A DNA stretch of 64,000 nucleotides from Aliterella atlantica CENA595 (GCF_000952155.1 NZ_JYON01000029.1:1-64000), one strand, 5' to 3'; shown: positions 1 through 10,030, numbered from the stretch's first letter. A program made the numbers and translations. Notes: generated from the sequence alone by a model not told the origin.

Positions 1-68
1 CTAATCGCTTCTAGTTTTTGCCTTTGTTCTGTCTTCAGCAGCACTTTATCCCTACGACCTTTCCCCAT
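1..68 (-). CDS. Transposase-like protein, N-terminus only (runs off left edge)
   Basis: Only the first 22 codons are visible, starting at an ATG at 68-66 preceded by AGGAG at 7 nt spacing, so the start is convincing. The peptide is basic and begins MGKGRRDKVLLKTEQRQ. This resembles the N-terminal helix-turn-helix entry of IS630-type transposases ('..LS.EQR..LEAIS..G' pattern), but this is a family resemblance recalled from memory and the fragment is too short to prove it. The rest of the gene, and any insertion-sequence end, lies outside the window. Confidence 0.4.
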   Translation of the reverse strand, partial: MGKGRRDKVLLKTEQRQKLEAI

Positions 69-128
69 CAGTTTACTCCTATTTTCCTCCTCTGCTATTG
101 CACTATTTTAGCCTTGCCGCGCCAGTAG

Positions 129-156
129 GGTGTGTTGCTCTTTGACAAAACACACC
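129..156. repeat. Inverted repeat GGTGTGTT/AACACACC
   Basis: Two 8-base arms (129-136 and 149-156) are perfectly complementary around a 12-base loop. The repeat lies between the 3' end of the M48 peptidase gene and the start of the transposase-like gene. It has no T-run on the reverse strand, so it is a weak terminator candidate. It could also belong to an element end. Confidence 0.35.
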
Positions 157-177
157 TTAGAAGATCGACGATCTCAC

Positions 178-1731
178 TTATCTAGGATGACGCTTTTTGT
201 CTTCTTGCTGTTTTTGCTCAACTAAAAGCTTCTTGACTCTTTCTTTAATTTGCGAGTGGCGTTCTACACCTTCAAAGGCGTAGCGATTGTAGTTGTTTTG
301 CACGATCAGCTTTTCTAAATAGTCTACGCGATCGCCTGTATCTGGGTGCGAAGACAACCAACTAGGCGGAGCATCTTTTTCTTGTTTTTCCAGTATGACC
401 ATCAAGTTACGCAAACCATCAGCAGCATAGCCTGTAGAAGCTAGCAACCGCGTTCCTAACGTATCTGCCTGGCTTTCCATATCCCGACTGTAGCTGAGGG
501 TAAATAGGTTAGCAAGTACGCCACCGTAGGGAATGTATTGAGTAATATTGGCGTTAAGATTGCCTTCTGCTACTAATTGAAATCCATGCGAAAGTACAGC
601 ATGAGATAATTCGTGAGCGAGTAACCCAGCTAGTTCTGCTTCGGAGTTAGTTTTAGCGATCGCTCCTGCATTAATAAATACTTTACCCCCTGGCAGCGCA
701 AAGGCATTGAGGTCATCGTCTAATATTACGTAAAACTCGTATTTAAAATCGCTTCTACCAGCTACTTGAGCGAGTTTTTGACCAATTTCATTGACATAGG
801 TGACAACTTCTGGATCTTTAACCAATGGCAACTGTTCGCGGGCTTGTTTGGCTACAGATTCGCCTACATTTGATTCGCCTTGCAATAACATGGCTGTTGT
901 TTGTACTGCTGAAACAGGACCGAATAAGCTACCAGTAAGAGCATAACCTAAAGCCCCAGTTAAGACGTTGGCGATCGCATTTCCGCGTAACTCCGAACGC
1001 AAATGCGATTTGTAACGTTTGAGATTTTCGTCTGCAAGTTGGGTAAATTCAGCGCTAGTTGAACTTTGGTTGTAATTTAGCAGGGCAAATTGCCTAGCTG
1101 TAAGCGAAGCTTCCATCCATTCTTTTGCCTCAGCTAAGGCGGAAATTTTGGCTTTAACTAAATCTGGTTGCGCTGGATATATTGCGGTTGCTTGTTCTAA
1201 GACTTTTAACGACTCTTTAGGTTTGTCGTATTTTTTTAATACTTCTGCTAGGCGCAGATGACCAGGGACAAATTCAGGATATTGTTCTACTAATAGTCTC
1301 AAGGGGACTAACGTTCTTGTTTTTAAGTTTTGCGCTATCCCTGCTTCTGCTTCGCGCCAGTAAACTTTACCTGCTGGCGATAGCTGTGCTGGATCTACAA
1401 TTGGGACGGGACGTTGTTGAGTCTCTACGCTTTGAGCAAAAGGTGTTTTAACCTGACGATATATTTTTTCCGCCGCTGCAAATTGTCCGCCTAAATATAA
1501 CCTATCTGCTTCTATTAGTTGGCGATCGCGACTGAGTTCTGCTAGTCTATCTTGCAGCTTTTTGGCTGTAGTATCTTCTTGCTTTTTATCGTCAGATTTT
1601 GTTTGTACAGTTTGAACAGTATTAACTTGCGAACTTGCGATCGCTTGGGGGTGAGCAACAACAACTGCGTTTGCAGTTGATATAATCGTCAAGTTCAAGG
1701 CTACAAGCAGTGACTTCGAGACGAGTTTCAT
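178..1731 (-). CDS. M48 family metalloprotease with N-terminal TPR-like region (BepA-like)
   Basis: 517 residues. A hydrophobic signal-like segment (about 7-22) is followed by a helical region with TPR-like repeats (about 60-245) and a zinc-peptidase domain. The HEXXH motif is HELSH at 373-377, and a probable third ligand is Glu419 in the SRDMESQAD segment. The family consists of periplasmic or membrane-associated zinc endopeptidases such as BepA/LoiP, which act in outer-membrane protein quality control. Here the TPR part precedes the protease domain, the reverse of E. coli BepA. It is transcribed alone, about 70 bp downstream of a TetR gene on the same strand. The family call is firm; the substrate is unknown. 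Confidence 0.88.
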   Translation of the reverse strand: MKLVSKSLLVALNLTIISTANAVVVAHPQAIASSQVNTVQTVQTKSDDKKQEDTTAKKLQDRLAELSRDRQLIEADRLYLGGQFAAAEKIYRQVKTPFAQSVETQQRPVPIVDPAQLSPAGKVYWREAEAGIAQNLKTRTLVPLRLLVEQYPEFVPGHLRLAEVLKKYDKPKESLKVLEQATAIYPAQPDLVKAKISALAEAKEWMEASLTARQFALLNYNQSSTSAEFTQLADENLKRYKSHLRSELRGNAIANVLTGALGYALTGSLFGPVSAVQTTAMLLQGESNVGESVAKQAREQLPLVKDPEVVTYVNEIGQKLAQVAGRSDFKYEFYVILDDDLNAFALPGGKVFINAGAIAKTNSEAELAGLLAHELSHAVLSHGFQLVAEGNLNANITQYIPYGGVLANLFTLSYSRDMESQADTLGTRLLASTGYAADGLRNLMVILEKQEKDAPPSWLSSHPDTGDRVDYLEKLIVQNNYNRYAFEGVERHSQIKERVKKLLVEQKQQEDKKRHPR

Positions 1732-1804
1732 AAGTGTTTATTTAATCGCTGAGAAATTAAAATTTATTAGTTGCCAAGCATTTATTAACCGTATATTTAT
1801 TATG

Positions 1805-2404
1805 TTACGATTGCGTCTCAACTTGTTGAATATATTGAATTGCAACTACTAGCGCGTCGAGCATAATCTGATAGCTAGCATCAGCAGATCGCTCTAGAGT
1901 CATCAATCCAGTTTGTTCGAGCGCAATAAATCCAGTAATTGCGGCGTTAACTGTACGCATAGCATCAATTAACTTTGATTCGCTGAGATTGTAAGGTTGC
2001 AATACCCTTTTGAGAAAGCTGAAAACTTCTTGAATCAACGGTGCTGTCTCTACATCTTTGAGATTAAGTTGGAACTGAGTCATAGTGCGATAGCGTTCTG
2101 GATGGGATTTTGCGAAGTTGCGCGTTGCTTGTCCGCCTGCTTGCAATAAAGCATGGGGATCTTCTAAGCCCTTGGTTTGCTCGTGACACCATTGGATATA
2201 TTGCTGCCAAATAGTAAGCGCAACTGCCCGTTTTAAGGCTGCATTGCCATCAAGATGCTTGTAGATTGCAGGCGGCTTGATGCCCAATTCTCTAGCCACG
2301 CGATTCACGCCTAAAGCTGCTTCTCCCTCTTTGTCTAAGCAAGAAATCGCAGCGTTAATTACATCTTGCCTTGACAACGATTTTTCTTTGACTGGACGAC
2401 CCAT
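1805..2404 (-). CDS. TetR/AcrR family transcriptional regulator
   Basis: 199 residues. The N-terminal 60 residues form a TetR helix-turn-helix (RQDVINAAISCLDKEG, then VARELGIKPPAIYKHLDG), and the C-terminal half looks like the WHG-type ligand-binding domain, with a conserved-looking QFQLNLKDVETAP region. It is divergent from the amidase gene with a 73-bp shared intergenic region carrying a perfect palindrome. The simplest model is repression of itself and the amidase. The ligand is unknown. Confidence 0.88.
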   Translation of the reverse strand: MGRPVKEKSLSRQDVINAAISCLDKEGEAALGVNRVARELGIKPPAIYKHLDGNAALKRAVALTIWQQYIQWCHEQTKGLEDPHALLQAGGQATRNFAKSHPERYRTMTQFQLNLKDVETAPLIQEVFSFLKRVLQPYNLSESKLIDAMRTVNAAITGFIALEQTGLMTLERSADASYQIMLDALVVAIQYIQQVETQS

Positions 2405-2411
2405 ATAATAT

Positions 2412-2432
2412 TTAGTTAATACAATTAACTAA
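2412..2432. promoter_or_regulatory. Palindromic operator between tetR and amidase genes
   Basis: The arms TTAGTTAAT (2412-2420) and ATTAACTAA (2424-2432) are perfect inverted repeats around a 3-base spacer. An extra half-site ATTAACT lies at 2444-2450. A 21-bp palindrome centred in the short divergent promoter region next to a TetR gene is the usual architecture for an autoregulatory TetR operator. The binding itself is inference. Confidence 0.7.
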
Positions 2433-2477
2433 AAGTAGGTATAATTAACTTTATCAAGAACAAGCTGGTTGTAGCCT

Positions 2478-3954
2478 ATGAATAGCTTGACATTTGCCCC
2501 TGCCCATCAGTTGGCGCGAATGATACGCGATCGCGAAGTCTCTGCTGTTGAAGTTCTCGATGCTTATTTAGTCCAAATTTACAAACATAACTCGAAACTA
2601 AATGCTGTTTGCACGTTGGATGAAGATAATGCCCGTAAAAGAGCAAAACTAGCGGACGAAGCCTTAGCTAGAGGAGAAAACTGGGGTGTTTTGCACGGCG
2701 TTCCCATCACTATTAAAGACATTTTTGCCACCGCAGGAATCCGCACTACAGCAGGCTATATTCCTCTGAAAGATTACGTACCAGAGCAAGATGCTACCGC
2801 CGTTGCTAGATTGCGAGCAGCCGGAGCCGTTATTGTGGGCAAAACTAACATGGCGGAACTTGCAGGAGATTATCAAAGTACAAATTCTCTATTCCCACGA
2901 GTAAATAATCCTTGGAATCTTGAATATACTGCTGGCGGTAGTTCTGGAGGTAGCGCGGCTGCTGTTGCAGCAGGGCTTTCACCATTGGATTTAGGTAACG
3001 ATATCGGGGGTTCAGTGCGCCAACCCGCTCACTTTTGCGGCGTGTATGGGTTGAAGTTAACAGATCGCCGGATTTCAACTATGGGGATGATTCCTGAAGT
3101 ACCAGGAATGCCGTATTGTCTGCGGCAAATGATGACTGTGGGCTGTTTGGCGCGAAGTATTGCAGACATCCGACTTTGTTTTTCCTTAATTGCTGGAGCC
3201 GATTTGCGCCGCCCTGATGTGCCGCCAGTTTCACTCGATCCGCCTTCTGGTAAACCTTTGCAGAATTGCAAAATTGCTTGGATTGATGAATGGAGAGAAG
3301 TACCTGTTGATGCTGAAATTCGCGCTTTAATAGTTGCGATCGCCCAAAAAATAGCTGATACGGGTGCTTGTATTGAACGTTGGCTACCTAAAGATTTCGC
3401 TCTATCAACTGCGTGGAATATATACGGGCGAATGGCAGCATACATTAACAACTACGCCCAACCCAAGGATATTTATAATATACGACGCAGCCTTACACTA
3501 ATCTGGCGTACGGCAACGCAAGGTGACAAACAACTGCGAAAAATAGGTAATTTTAGCCGCTTTTTACCAGAAATTTTGCGTCCTAGCTTGAGAGGATATT
3601 TTGAGACACTTACAAAGCGATCGCTTTATTGCGCAAATTGATGCAGCCCTAGAACCTTGGGATGTATGGCTTACACCTATAGCTGCAACGCCTGCATTTA
3701 CCCATCGTCCTGCTTGGAGTGCTATTGATATTGAGGGCAAGTCTTATCCTCATAGCATCGCTAATGGCGCTTATACAATACCGTTTAATCTTAGCGGTCA
3801 TCCGGCTGTGGTAATTCCAGTTGGGCAAACTCAAAATGGTTTACCTATTGGGCTGCAAATTATCGGTAAGCGATGGCGCGAGATGGAATTGTTAGCGATC
3901 GCATCGCAAATCGATAAAGTAGTTGGTAGTTGGCAACAACCGCCTGGTTATTAA
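2478..3954 (+). pseudogene. Amidase-signature family hydrolase, interrupted by a frameshift near 3605-3625
   Basis: Two overlapping frames together encode one amidase. Frame one (2478-3641) carries the Ser-cisSer-Lys triad of the family: Lys80 in PITIKD, Ser155 in GGSSGGS and Ser179 in GNDIGGSVRQP. Frame two resumes at about 3601 with RFIAQIDAALEPWDVWLTPI and the usual C-terminal GHPAVVIPVG...GLPIGLQIIG. Moving from the first to the second frame means skipping one base, in or next to the AAA before the HIP1 octamer at 3617-3624. The joined protein would be about 480 residues, normal for an amidase. It is either a recent pseudogene or a one-base sequencing error. The substrate is unknown. Expression is probably controlled by the divergent TetR gene. 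Confidence 0.85.
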
Positions 3955-4024
3955 CTTACCAAGCGCGATCGCCCATGTCGATCTAAAATGCATTTACAAA
4001 TAAAAGCAAAGAGATAAATAGAAC

Positions 4025-4849
4025 ATGGCACAAGCTCCTATCCCAGTGCTAGTAAACGGTGCTGCTGGCAAAATGGGTCGTGAAGTAGTTAAAGCAGTAG
4101 CGCAAGCCGAGGATATGACTCTACTCGGCGCGATCGATAAAAGCCCCGAACACATGGATAAAGACGCAGGCGAATTAGCAGGTATAGAGGCGCTGGAAGT
4201 TCCCATTACCGACCAATTTGAACCAATGCTAGCTCTTGCATCCCAAGAGAGACAGCAGGCGGTGATGGTTGACTTTACTCATCCTAGTTCTATTTACAAT
4301 AATATTCGGTCGGCGATCGCTTACGGCGTGCGTCCGGTAGTAGGAACGACTGGTTTGAGTCCCGAACAAATTCAAGATTTGGCTGAATTTGCCGATAAAG
4401 CAAGTACGGGTTGCTTAATTATTCCTAACTTCTCAATTGGAATGGTTTTACTGCAACAAGCGGCGATCGCAGCTTCTCAACATTTCGATCATGTAGAAAT
4501 TATCGAGTTGCACCACAACCAAAAAGCAGATGCACCAAGCGGTACAGCAATTCAAACTGCCGAAATGCTAGCAGAAATGGGCAAAGCGTTTAACCCTGCT
4601 TTGGTAGAAGAAACCGAAAAATTACCAGGGGCAAGAGGTGGTTTAGCCCAAGAAGGAATTAGAATTCATAGCATCCGCTTACCAGGATTAATTGCTCACC
4701 AAGAAGTGATTTTTGGCGCAGCAGGACAAGTTTACACTTTAAGACACGATACCAGCGATCGCGCTTGCTATATGCCAGGGGTGTTACTCGCTATTCGCAA
4801 AGTCTTACAACTCAAATCCCTAGTTTATGGGCTAGAGAAGATAATGTAG
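4025..4849 (+). CDS. dapB: 4-hydroxy-tetrahydrodipicolinate reductase
   Basis: 274 residues, typical length. The N-terminal nucleotide-binding motif is [12 protein letters not shown], and PVVGTTGLS and the catalytic/substrate block [16 protein letters not shown] are clear. It reduces 4-hydroxy-tetrahydrodipicolinate with NAD(P)H in the diaminopimelate/lysine pathway, in the cytoplasm, supplying peptidoglycan cross-linking residues. It is followed 37 bp later by a cyanobacterial membrane protein gene on the same strand, possibly cotranscribed. Confidence 0.97.
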   Translation: MAQAPIPVLVNGAAGKMGREVVKAVAQAEDMTLLGAIDKSPEHMDKDAGELAGIEALEVPITDQFEPMLALASQERQQAVMVDFTHPSSIYNNIRSAIAYGVRPVVGTTGLSPEQIQDLAEFADKASTGCLIIPNFSIGMVLLQQAAIAASQHFDHVEIIELHHNQKADAPSGTAIQTAEMLAEMGKAFNPALVEETEKLPGARGGLAQEGIRIHSIRLPGLIAHQEVIFGAAGQVYTLRHDTSDRACYMPGVLLAIRKVLQLKSLVYGLEKIM

Positions 4850-4886
4850 GTATGCAGCTTTTATCTTCTCTTTCTTTTCAGCCTAT

Positions 4887-5600
4887 ATGCTAGTCCCTCT
4901 CACGCGCCAAAAATTTGAACAAGTTATACCGCGCATCGCCAGCGCTCCTCAATACAAATATTATTGGGGAAAATCTGCCGATTTTTTGAAGCGGCTGCTG
5001 ATTTCTGTCGTAGCTGTACTCGCCGTTTTGCTACTTAGGGTGGTGTTGGGAGAAGGATTTGGCACTTTGCTATTTGGGTTAGGATTAATTGGCGGGCTTT
5101 ACTGGTTTTGGTCGCCTGTTTTATCAGCAAGTTTACGCAATCAGGAATACCGCCGCTATCCTTACAGCGGCTTTTTTCGCGGTCGAGTATTAGATATATA
5201 TTTAACTGAAGAACTTATTAGTACAGAAGAAACAGTTAATAATCAAGGCGATTTAGTAATTGTCGAAAACCGCGAACGCAGATTGAATTTAGAACTAGGC
5301 GACGAATCAGGTTTTGTAACAGAGATACAAGTACCTTTGCGGAAAGAACATAAAGCGATCGCTCCCAATCAAATAGCAGAGATGGTAGTGCTTTCCAACC
5401 AGCCAGATTTGAGCGATATTGTCAAAGTAACGGACGTTTATCTTCCGACTAAAAATCTGTGGGTGAGCGACTATCCGTATTTGCAAAGAGATATGTTTAT
5501 TGATGTTAGTCGTCGGTTGGGTAGAGATAGAGATGATAGCGATCGCCGCCCACCGAGAAAAAAATCGCGATCGTCCTCTCGGCGTTACCCAGATTATTAA
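4887..5600 (+). CDS. Conserved cyanobacterial membrane protein of unknown function
   Basis: 237 residues. A short N-terminal cytoplasmic stretch is followed by two close hydrophobic segments (about 34-53 and 57-78), a soluble mixed alpha/beta domain, and a very basic Arg/Ser-rich tail (from about 210: RRLGRDRDDSDRRPPRKK). Proteins of this look are often labelled 'phosphate ABC transporter permease' in cyanobacterial genomes, but nothing here resembles a real permease with its conserved EAA loop. Function unknown. It lies directly downstream of dapB. Confidence 0.7.
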   Translation: MLVPLTRQKFEQVIPRIASAPQYKYYWGKSADFLKRLLISVVAVLAVLLLRVVLGEGFGTLLFGLGLIGGLYWFWSPVLSASLRNQEYRRYPYSGFFRGRVLDIYLTEELISTEETVNNQGDLVIVENRERRLNLELGDESGFVTEIQVPLRKEHKAIAPNQIAEMVVLSNQPDLSDIVKVTDVYLPTKNLWVSDYPYLQRDMFIDVSRRLGRDRDDSDRRPPRKKSRSSSRRYPDY

Positions 5601-5668
5601 CTAGCCAGAAAGCTGCACTTCATTACATTCAGAAATTAACAGTTATAGATAAAGTAGGAGCTTCAAAA

Positions 5669-6064
5669 ATGGGAAACAAGCCCTTAAAGATATCTATGAG
5701 AATGGCAGTGATTATGGGAATATTTCTGCCACTTGCCGAAACTGTAAGAAGATCGAATCAAATATTTGATTTAACTAGATTTTTTAATTGGTTTGATGAC
5801 TATATTCTTGGTGCTGTTCTTTTAATAGCTGCTTATTTAGTAAAGACGAATAAGAATAATGCGATCGCCTATTTGATTGCAGCTTGGGGATTTGTATCAG
5901 GCGCTCTTTTTCTAAGTTTTTTAGGACAATTTGATTATTTTAGAACTGGTACAAGCGATCCAGGTGTATTTTCAACAGGTTTCGTGGCAATAGCAAAAGG
6001 ACTAATTTTGTTATATATGTTGAGCGGGCTCTACATGGGAATAAAAGCTAATTTATCTAAATAG
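5669..6064 (+). CDS. Small integral membrane protein, unknown function
   Basis: 131 residues with about four hydrophobic segments (about 10-25, 44-60, 66-86, 104-124). A Shine-Dalgarno-like GGAG sits 8 bases before the ATG. I do not recognise the family. It is on the same strand as dapB and its neighbour, with a 68-bp gap. Confidence 0.6.
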   Translation: MGNKPLKISMRMAVIMGIFLPLAETVRRSNQIFDLTRFFNWFDDYILGAVLLIAAYLVKTNKNNAIAYLIAAWGFVSGALFLSFLGQFDYFRTGTSDPGVFSTGFVAIAKGLILLYMLSGLYMGIKANLSK

Positions 6065-6108
6065 CAATTTAAGCTTTCCAACAAAATCATTAAAGTAGTT
6101 CGTTGCTT

Positions 6109-6126
6109 GTCTAGTTTTCACTAGAC
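6109..6126 (+). terminator. Possible terminator hairpin
   Basis: GTCTAG and CTAGAC (6 bp each) flank the six-base loop TTTTCA, followed by the short T-containing stretch GTTATTCT. It is 45 bases past the stop of the small membrane protein. The stem is short and the T-run poor. Confidence 0.3.
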
Positions 6127-6183
6127 GTTATTCTATCGGTTTGCAATCGCTTTTGTCTTAGCAAGAGTTAGCGAAGGGAAGTT

Positions 6184-6645
6184 TCAGTTTTGCGATTCGT
6201 ATTCTTCGTAAATTTTTACAGCAGCTTCTAGGTATCGATCTAATAGATGGCGATCGGATATATCAGGTAATAATTCGACAGGCGAGATAGCTTCCATTAT
6301 TCCAATATGCTTATCTCCACTTTTAAAAGCTGCAATAGACCACCACAATCGAGCTATTGCCGTTTGTACGTCTTCCCTTTCTGGCAAATACCATATTTCT
6401 CGACCAATTTCACTACACTGTAAAGGAGTTAAATCATTCTGCGAATCTAAAGCTTGCTCAATATATTTATTAAGCTTAGAGGGTTTGTCTGATTCAAACT
6501 CAGATGAATATATTTTGATACATTCTACTGCCCATTGGATTGCCAAACCATAGTGATATTTTTGTAGTTTGAGTGCAATTGGATAAGCCCAAAGGTATTT
6601 TTTTTGCGCTATAGCTTGTTTTGCATTTTCTATTGTTTGCCTCAT
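6184..6645 (-). CDS. Hypothetical helical protein
   Basis: About 153 residues from the ATG at 6645, which begins MRQTIENAKQAIAQKKY. An in-frame ATG at 6675 would add ten residues but lacks a ribosome-binding site. The protein is predicted mostly helical and soluble, with ALKLQKYHYGLAIQWAVECI and a C-terminal SDRHLLDRYLEAAVKIYEEY. It resembles small helical repeat proteins in general but no family is recognised. It has no obvious operon partner. The region just upstream holds two short hairpins. Confidence 0.55.
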   Translation of the reverse strand: MRQTIENAKQAIAQKKYLWAYPIALKLQKYHYGLAIQWAVECIKIYSSEFESDKPSKLNKYIEQALDSQNDLTPLQCSEIGREIWYLPEREDVQTAIARLWWSIAAFKSGDKHIGIMEAISPVELLPDISDRHLLDRYLEAAVKIYEEYESQN

Positions 6646-6696
6646 ATTTAAAAATTTTCCTAGTCCGCGCACCATCCGGACTTCATCTGTGTAGAC

Positions 6697-6766
6697 GCGG
6701 TTTCTAACCGCCCCATATATGCCAGAAATCTATCGAAAACCTTGCTAGGGCGCAGCATTGCGCCCT
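6697..6766. repeat. Two adjacent perfect hairpins, REP-like or terminator of the phosphoketolase gene
   Basis: GCGGTT/AACCGC (6697-6702, 6706-6711) has a 3-base loop, and AGGGCGCA/TGCGCCCT (6747-6754, 6759-6766) has a 4-base loop. The second lies 15 bases past the phosphoketolase stop on the reverse strand and could terminate it, though no T-run follows directly. The GACGCGGTTTCTAACCGC type of sequence looks like a dispersed cyanobacterial repeat. Confidence 0.45.
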
Positions 6767-6780
6767 CACATTCACCTATC

Positions 6781-9270
6781 CTAAGAAGTTGATTTTGCAG
6801 CCCCTTCTCCCCCTTCTTGTGAAGGAGAACTAGCATCAGTAGGCGTTACATTCGGTATTGACTGAGTTTTATCTGCCTCAGAACCGCTATAGTACAACCA
6901 CTGCCAATCTAAAATCTCTGGCATATCTTCGCCATGATTGCGGACGTAGTTTTTGTGTTCGATTAGCTTGTCGTGCAACATCTGTTTGACGTGCGCGGCT
7001 GTATTTCTCAGTTTTGGTACTCTGTCGATCGCATCATCTGCCAAACTAAAGCGATCTAACTCATTCATCACTACCATGTCAAAGGGTGTAGTAGTTGTCC
7101 CTTCTTCTTTGTAGCCTCTAACGTGGAGGTTGTCATGGTTTGTTCTGCGGTAGGTAAGGCGATGTATTAACCAAGGGTAGCCATGAAAAGCAAAGATAAT
7201 TGGCTTATCAGTTGTAAAAATCGAGTCAAAGTCTTTATCGCTCAACCCGTGAGGATGTTCTGTTTCTGGCAAAAGTTTCATCAAATCAACAACGTTTACT
7301 AGCCGAATTTTGAGGTCGGGAAAGTTTTGGCGCAAGATGTCAACAGCAGCTAAAGTCTCTAAGGTAGGAATATCACCCGCACAAGCCATAACTACATCTG
7401 GTTCTACACCTTGGTCGTTGCTTGCCCATCCCCAAATACCAATACCTTTAGTACAATGCTTAATTGCCGCATCCATGTCTAAGTATTGCAGGGCGGGTTG
7501 TTTGCCAGCAATAATTACGTTTACATAATTGCGGCTACGCAAACAATGGTTGGTGACAGATAGCAGCGTATTAGCATCTGGTGGTAAATAAACTCGAATT
7601 ACTTCCGGCTTTTTGTTGAGAACGTGATCGATAAAACCAGGATCTTGATGCGAGAAACCGTTATGATCTTGCCGCCAAACGTGGGAAGTGAGTAAATAGT
7701 TGAGGGATGCAATTGGTCTGCGCCAGGAAATATCACGAGTAGTTTTCAACCATTTAGCGTGTTGGTTGAACATCGAATCTACGATGTGGATAAAAGCTTC
7801 GTAGCAGGAAAATAAACCGTGTCTACCTGTAAGTAAATAGCCTTCTAACCAGCCTTGGCAAGTATGTTCGCTGAGTATTTCCATTACCCGCCCATCTGGG
7901 GAAAGATGGTCGTCTTCTGGGAGGGTTTGGGCTGCCCAAGTGCGATCGCTTGCCTCAAATACAGCACTCAAGCGATTAGAAGCTGTTTCGTCCGGTCCCA
8001 TCAGCCGGAAATTGCGCGTTGCGGTGTTCAATTTCATTACGTCGCGCAACAATACACCCATCACGCGGGTAGCTTCAGCGATGACTTTGCCAGGTTTATC
8101 TACATCCACAGCATAATCTTGAAAGTCAGGTAACTTTAGCCCCTTCAGCAGCAAGCCGCCGTTAGCGTGGGGATTTGCGCCCATGCGCCGATCGCCAACT
8201 GGTGCGAGTTCTGCTAATTCTTGTCTGAATTTACCATTTTGGTCGAAGAGTTCTTCCGGCTTGTAACTCTTCATCCACTGTTCTAGCAACTTAACGTGTT
8301 CTGGCTTGCTTGCCATTTCTGCAAATGGAACTTGGTGCGATCGCCAGTAACCTTCTGTCTTCTTGCCATCGACTTCCTTGGGACCTGTCCAGCCTTTGGG
8401 CGATCGCAATACAATCATCGGATACTGAGGACGCGTTTTAAACCCATTGCTACGGACATCGTGCTGAATTGCTTTAATATCGGCGATCGCCGCATCGAGG
8501 GTTGCTGCCATCATTTGGTGCATAGTTTCCGGTTCCGATCCCTCGACAAAATAAGGCTTGTAGCCGTAGCCAACAAATAAGCTTTCAAGTTCGCGATCGC
8601 TCATTCGCGCTAATACTGTCGGATTGGCAATTTTATAACCATTGAGATGCAATATCGGCAAAACTGCGCCGTCATGCGCTGGATTAAGAAACTTGTTACT
8701 ATGCCAGCTAGCTGCTAAAGGTCCTGTTTCTGCTTCTCCATCACCAATAACGCAAGCAACGAGCAAGTTAGGATTGTCAAAGGCAGCACCGTAAGCATGA
8801 GAAAGCGCGTATCCGAGTTCTCCCCCTTCGTGAATAGATCCAGGAGTTTCGGGTGCGACGTGGCTGGGAATACCGCCAGGGAAAGAAAATTGCTTGAATA
8901 GATTGCCTAACCCCTCTTCATCTTGAGAAATATGCGGATAAACTTCGCTATATGTTCCTTCTAAATAAACATTAGCAACTAAACCAGGACCGCCGTGACC
9001 TGGACCTGCAATATAAATTGCATCTAAATTTTGAGCTTTGATAATGCGGTTGAGGTGAACGTAGATGAAGTTCAGCCCTGGTGTTGTCCCCCAATGACCT
9101 AATAGCCTTGGCTTGATATGTTCTAGGGTTAGAGGCTCTCTTAGCAGGGGATTAGCCAACAAATAAATTTGTCCTACAGATAAGTAGTTTGCTGCCCGCC
9201 AGTAGGCGTTCATTTTCTGCAGTTCTTCTGCACTTAAAAGCTTTGTTTGCGGGGGGGTTGTCAGTACCAT
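6781..9270 (-). CDS. xfp: Phosphoketolase (xylulose-5-phosphate/fructose-6-phosphate)
   Basis: 829 residues, close to full family length. The thiamine-diphosphate domain shows [18 protein letters not shown] and the cofactor motif GDGEAETGP. The central domain has [12 protein letters not shown], and the C-terminal domain has [25 protein letters not shown]. It splits xylulose-5-P or fructose-6-P with phosphate to acetyl phosphate and an aldose phosphate in the cytoplasm, giving cyanobacteria an acetyl-phosphate route that bypasses pyruvate decarboxylation. A proline/serine-rich tail ends the protein. It is transcribed alone; acetate kinase and phosphotransacetylase are not adjacent. Confidence 0.97.
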   Translation of the reverse strand: MVLTTPPQTKLLSAEELQKMNAYWRAANYLSVGQIYLLANPLLREPLTLEHIKPRLLGHWGTTPGLNFIYVHLNRIIKAQNLDAIYIAGPGHGGPGLVANVYLEGTYSEVYPHISQDEEGLGNLFKQFSFPGGIPSHVAPETPGSIHEGGELGYALSHAYGAAFDNPNLLVACVIGDGEAETGPLAASWHSNKFLNPAHDGAVLPILHLNGYKIANPTVLARMSDRELESLFVGYGYKPYFVEGSEPETMHQMMAATLDAAIADIKAIQHDVRSNGFKTRPQYPMIVLRSPKGWTGPKEVDGKKTEGYWRSHQVPFAEMASKPEHVKLLEQWMKSYKPEELFDQNGKFRQELAELAPVGDRRMGANPHANGGLLLKGLKLPDFQDYAVDVDKPGKVIAEATRVMGVLLRDVMKLNTATRNFRLMGPDETASNRLSAVFEASDRTWAAQTLPEDDHLSPDGRVMEILSEHTCQGWLEGYLLTGRHGLFSCYEAFIHIVDSMFNQHAKWLKTTRDISWRRPIASLNYLLTSHVWRQDHNGFSHQDPGFIDHVLNKKPEVIRVYLPPDANTLLSVTNHCLRSRNYVNVIIAGKQPALQYLDMDAAIKHCTKGIGIWGWASNDQGVEPDVVMACAGDIPTLETLAAVDILRQNFPDLKIRLVNVVDLMKLLPETEHPHGLSDKDFDSIFTTDKPIIFAFHGYPWLIHRLTYRRTNHDNLHVRGYKEEGTTTTPFDMVVMNELDRFSLADDAIDRVPKLRNTAAHVKQMLHDKLIEHKNYVRNHGEDMPEILDWQWLYYSGSEADKTQSIPNVTPTDASSPSQEGGEGAAKSTS

Positions 9271-9400
9271 ATTGAGTGCTTCTCTACTCTAGGTTTGCCC
9301 TCGTGCAAGCGCGCAAAAGCTAAAGGACAATATTTATACTTCATCCCTCATGCTTTTGCGTCAGGCGCTAGCTTTTATATTAATTACTCTGACTATAAGT

Positions 9401-10030
9401 TCAACCCCCTACACTTGCATCTTGTCCGTAAGCCTGCCAAGCTAAGTCTACTAATCCATCAACAATTGCGGTTGCGACTATAGCACTGCCTTTACGCCCG
9501 TCAATGCGAATATGCGGTACTGAAGCATCATTTAAGCGTTGCTTGGCAACATCGACATCAACAAATCCTGCTGGCGCACCAATTACCAGTGCAGGTCTAA
9601 CTTCTTCTGATTCAATTAATTCTAATAGTGCTGTTAAGGCTGCTTGTCCTTGACTGATAACAAATATTGCTTCTGGATAACGCCTAGCTAAGATTTCAAT
9701 TCCCAAACTTACACTTGGTTTGCCTATTCCCATTCCGTCTAAAGCGTTGATACTGCAATACACGGGATTGGCAAAAGTATTCTCTATGCTGGGTTGAATC
9801 CCAACTTGCACCATTGGTAAATCTACAACAATGGTACTGCGAGCCGCTAGCGCTGCTGCCCCAGCTTGCAACGCGCGATCGCTAAATCTAATTAAAGTTT
9901 TATACTCTAAGTCTCCCGTCGCATATATTACCCGTCGAACGATTTCATATTGTGCTGGTGAAAACTGATTGTCGCCAATTTCTCGGTCAATGATTGCCAA
10001 GTTTTGGGCATCTGTAGTCTGCCATTCCAT
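9401..10030 (-). CDS. Precorrin-8X methylmutase family protein, divergent (CobH/CbiC-like)
   Basis: 209 residues, family length. The fold markers RRVIYATGD, LMVIGAPAGFV-like VIGAPAGFVDV and GRKGSAIVATAIV are visible. In CobH and CbiC the corresponding motif is R-(M/V)-(V/I)-H-(A/T)-x-(G/A), whose histidine protonates the substrate. Here residue 36 is Tyr (codon TAT at that place). The usual GNAPTALF block is also changed, to SQGQAALTALLEL. In the known pathway the enzyme migrates the C11 methyl group to C12 to make hydrogenobyrinate. With these changes it may be a non-catalytic or repurposed paralogue. No other cobalamin genes are adjacent. Confidence 0.75.
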   Translation of the reverse strand: MEWQTTDAQNLAIIDREIGDNQFSPAQYEIVRRVIYATGDLEYKTLIRFSDRALQAGAAALAARSTIVVDLPMVQVGIQPSIENTFANPVYCSINALDGMGIGKPSVSLGIEILARRYPEAIFVISQGQAALTALLELIESEEVRPALVIGAPAGFVDVDVAKQRLNDASVPHIRIDGRKGSAIVATAIVDGLVDLAWQAYGQDASVGG

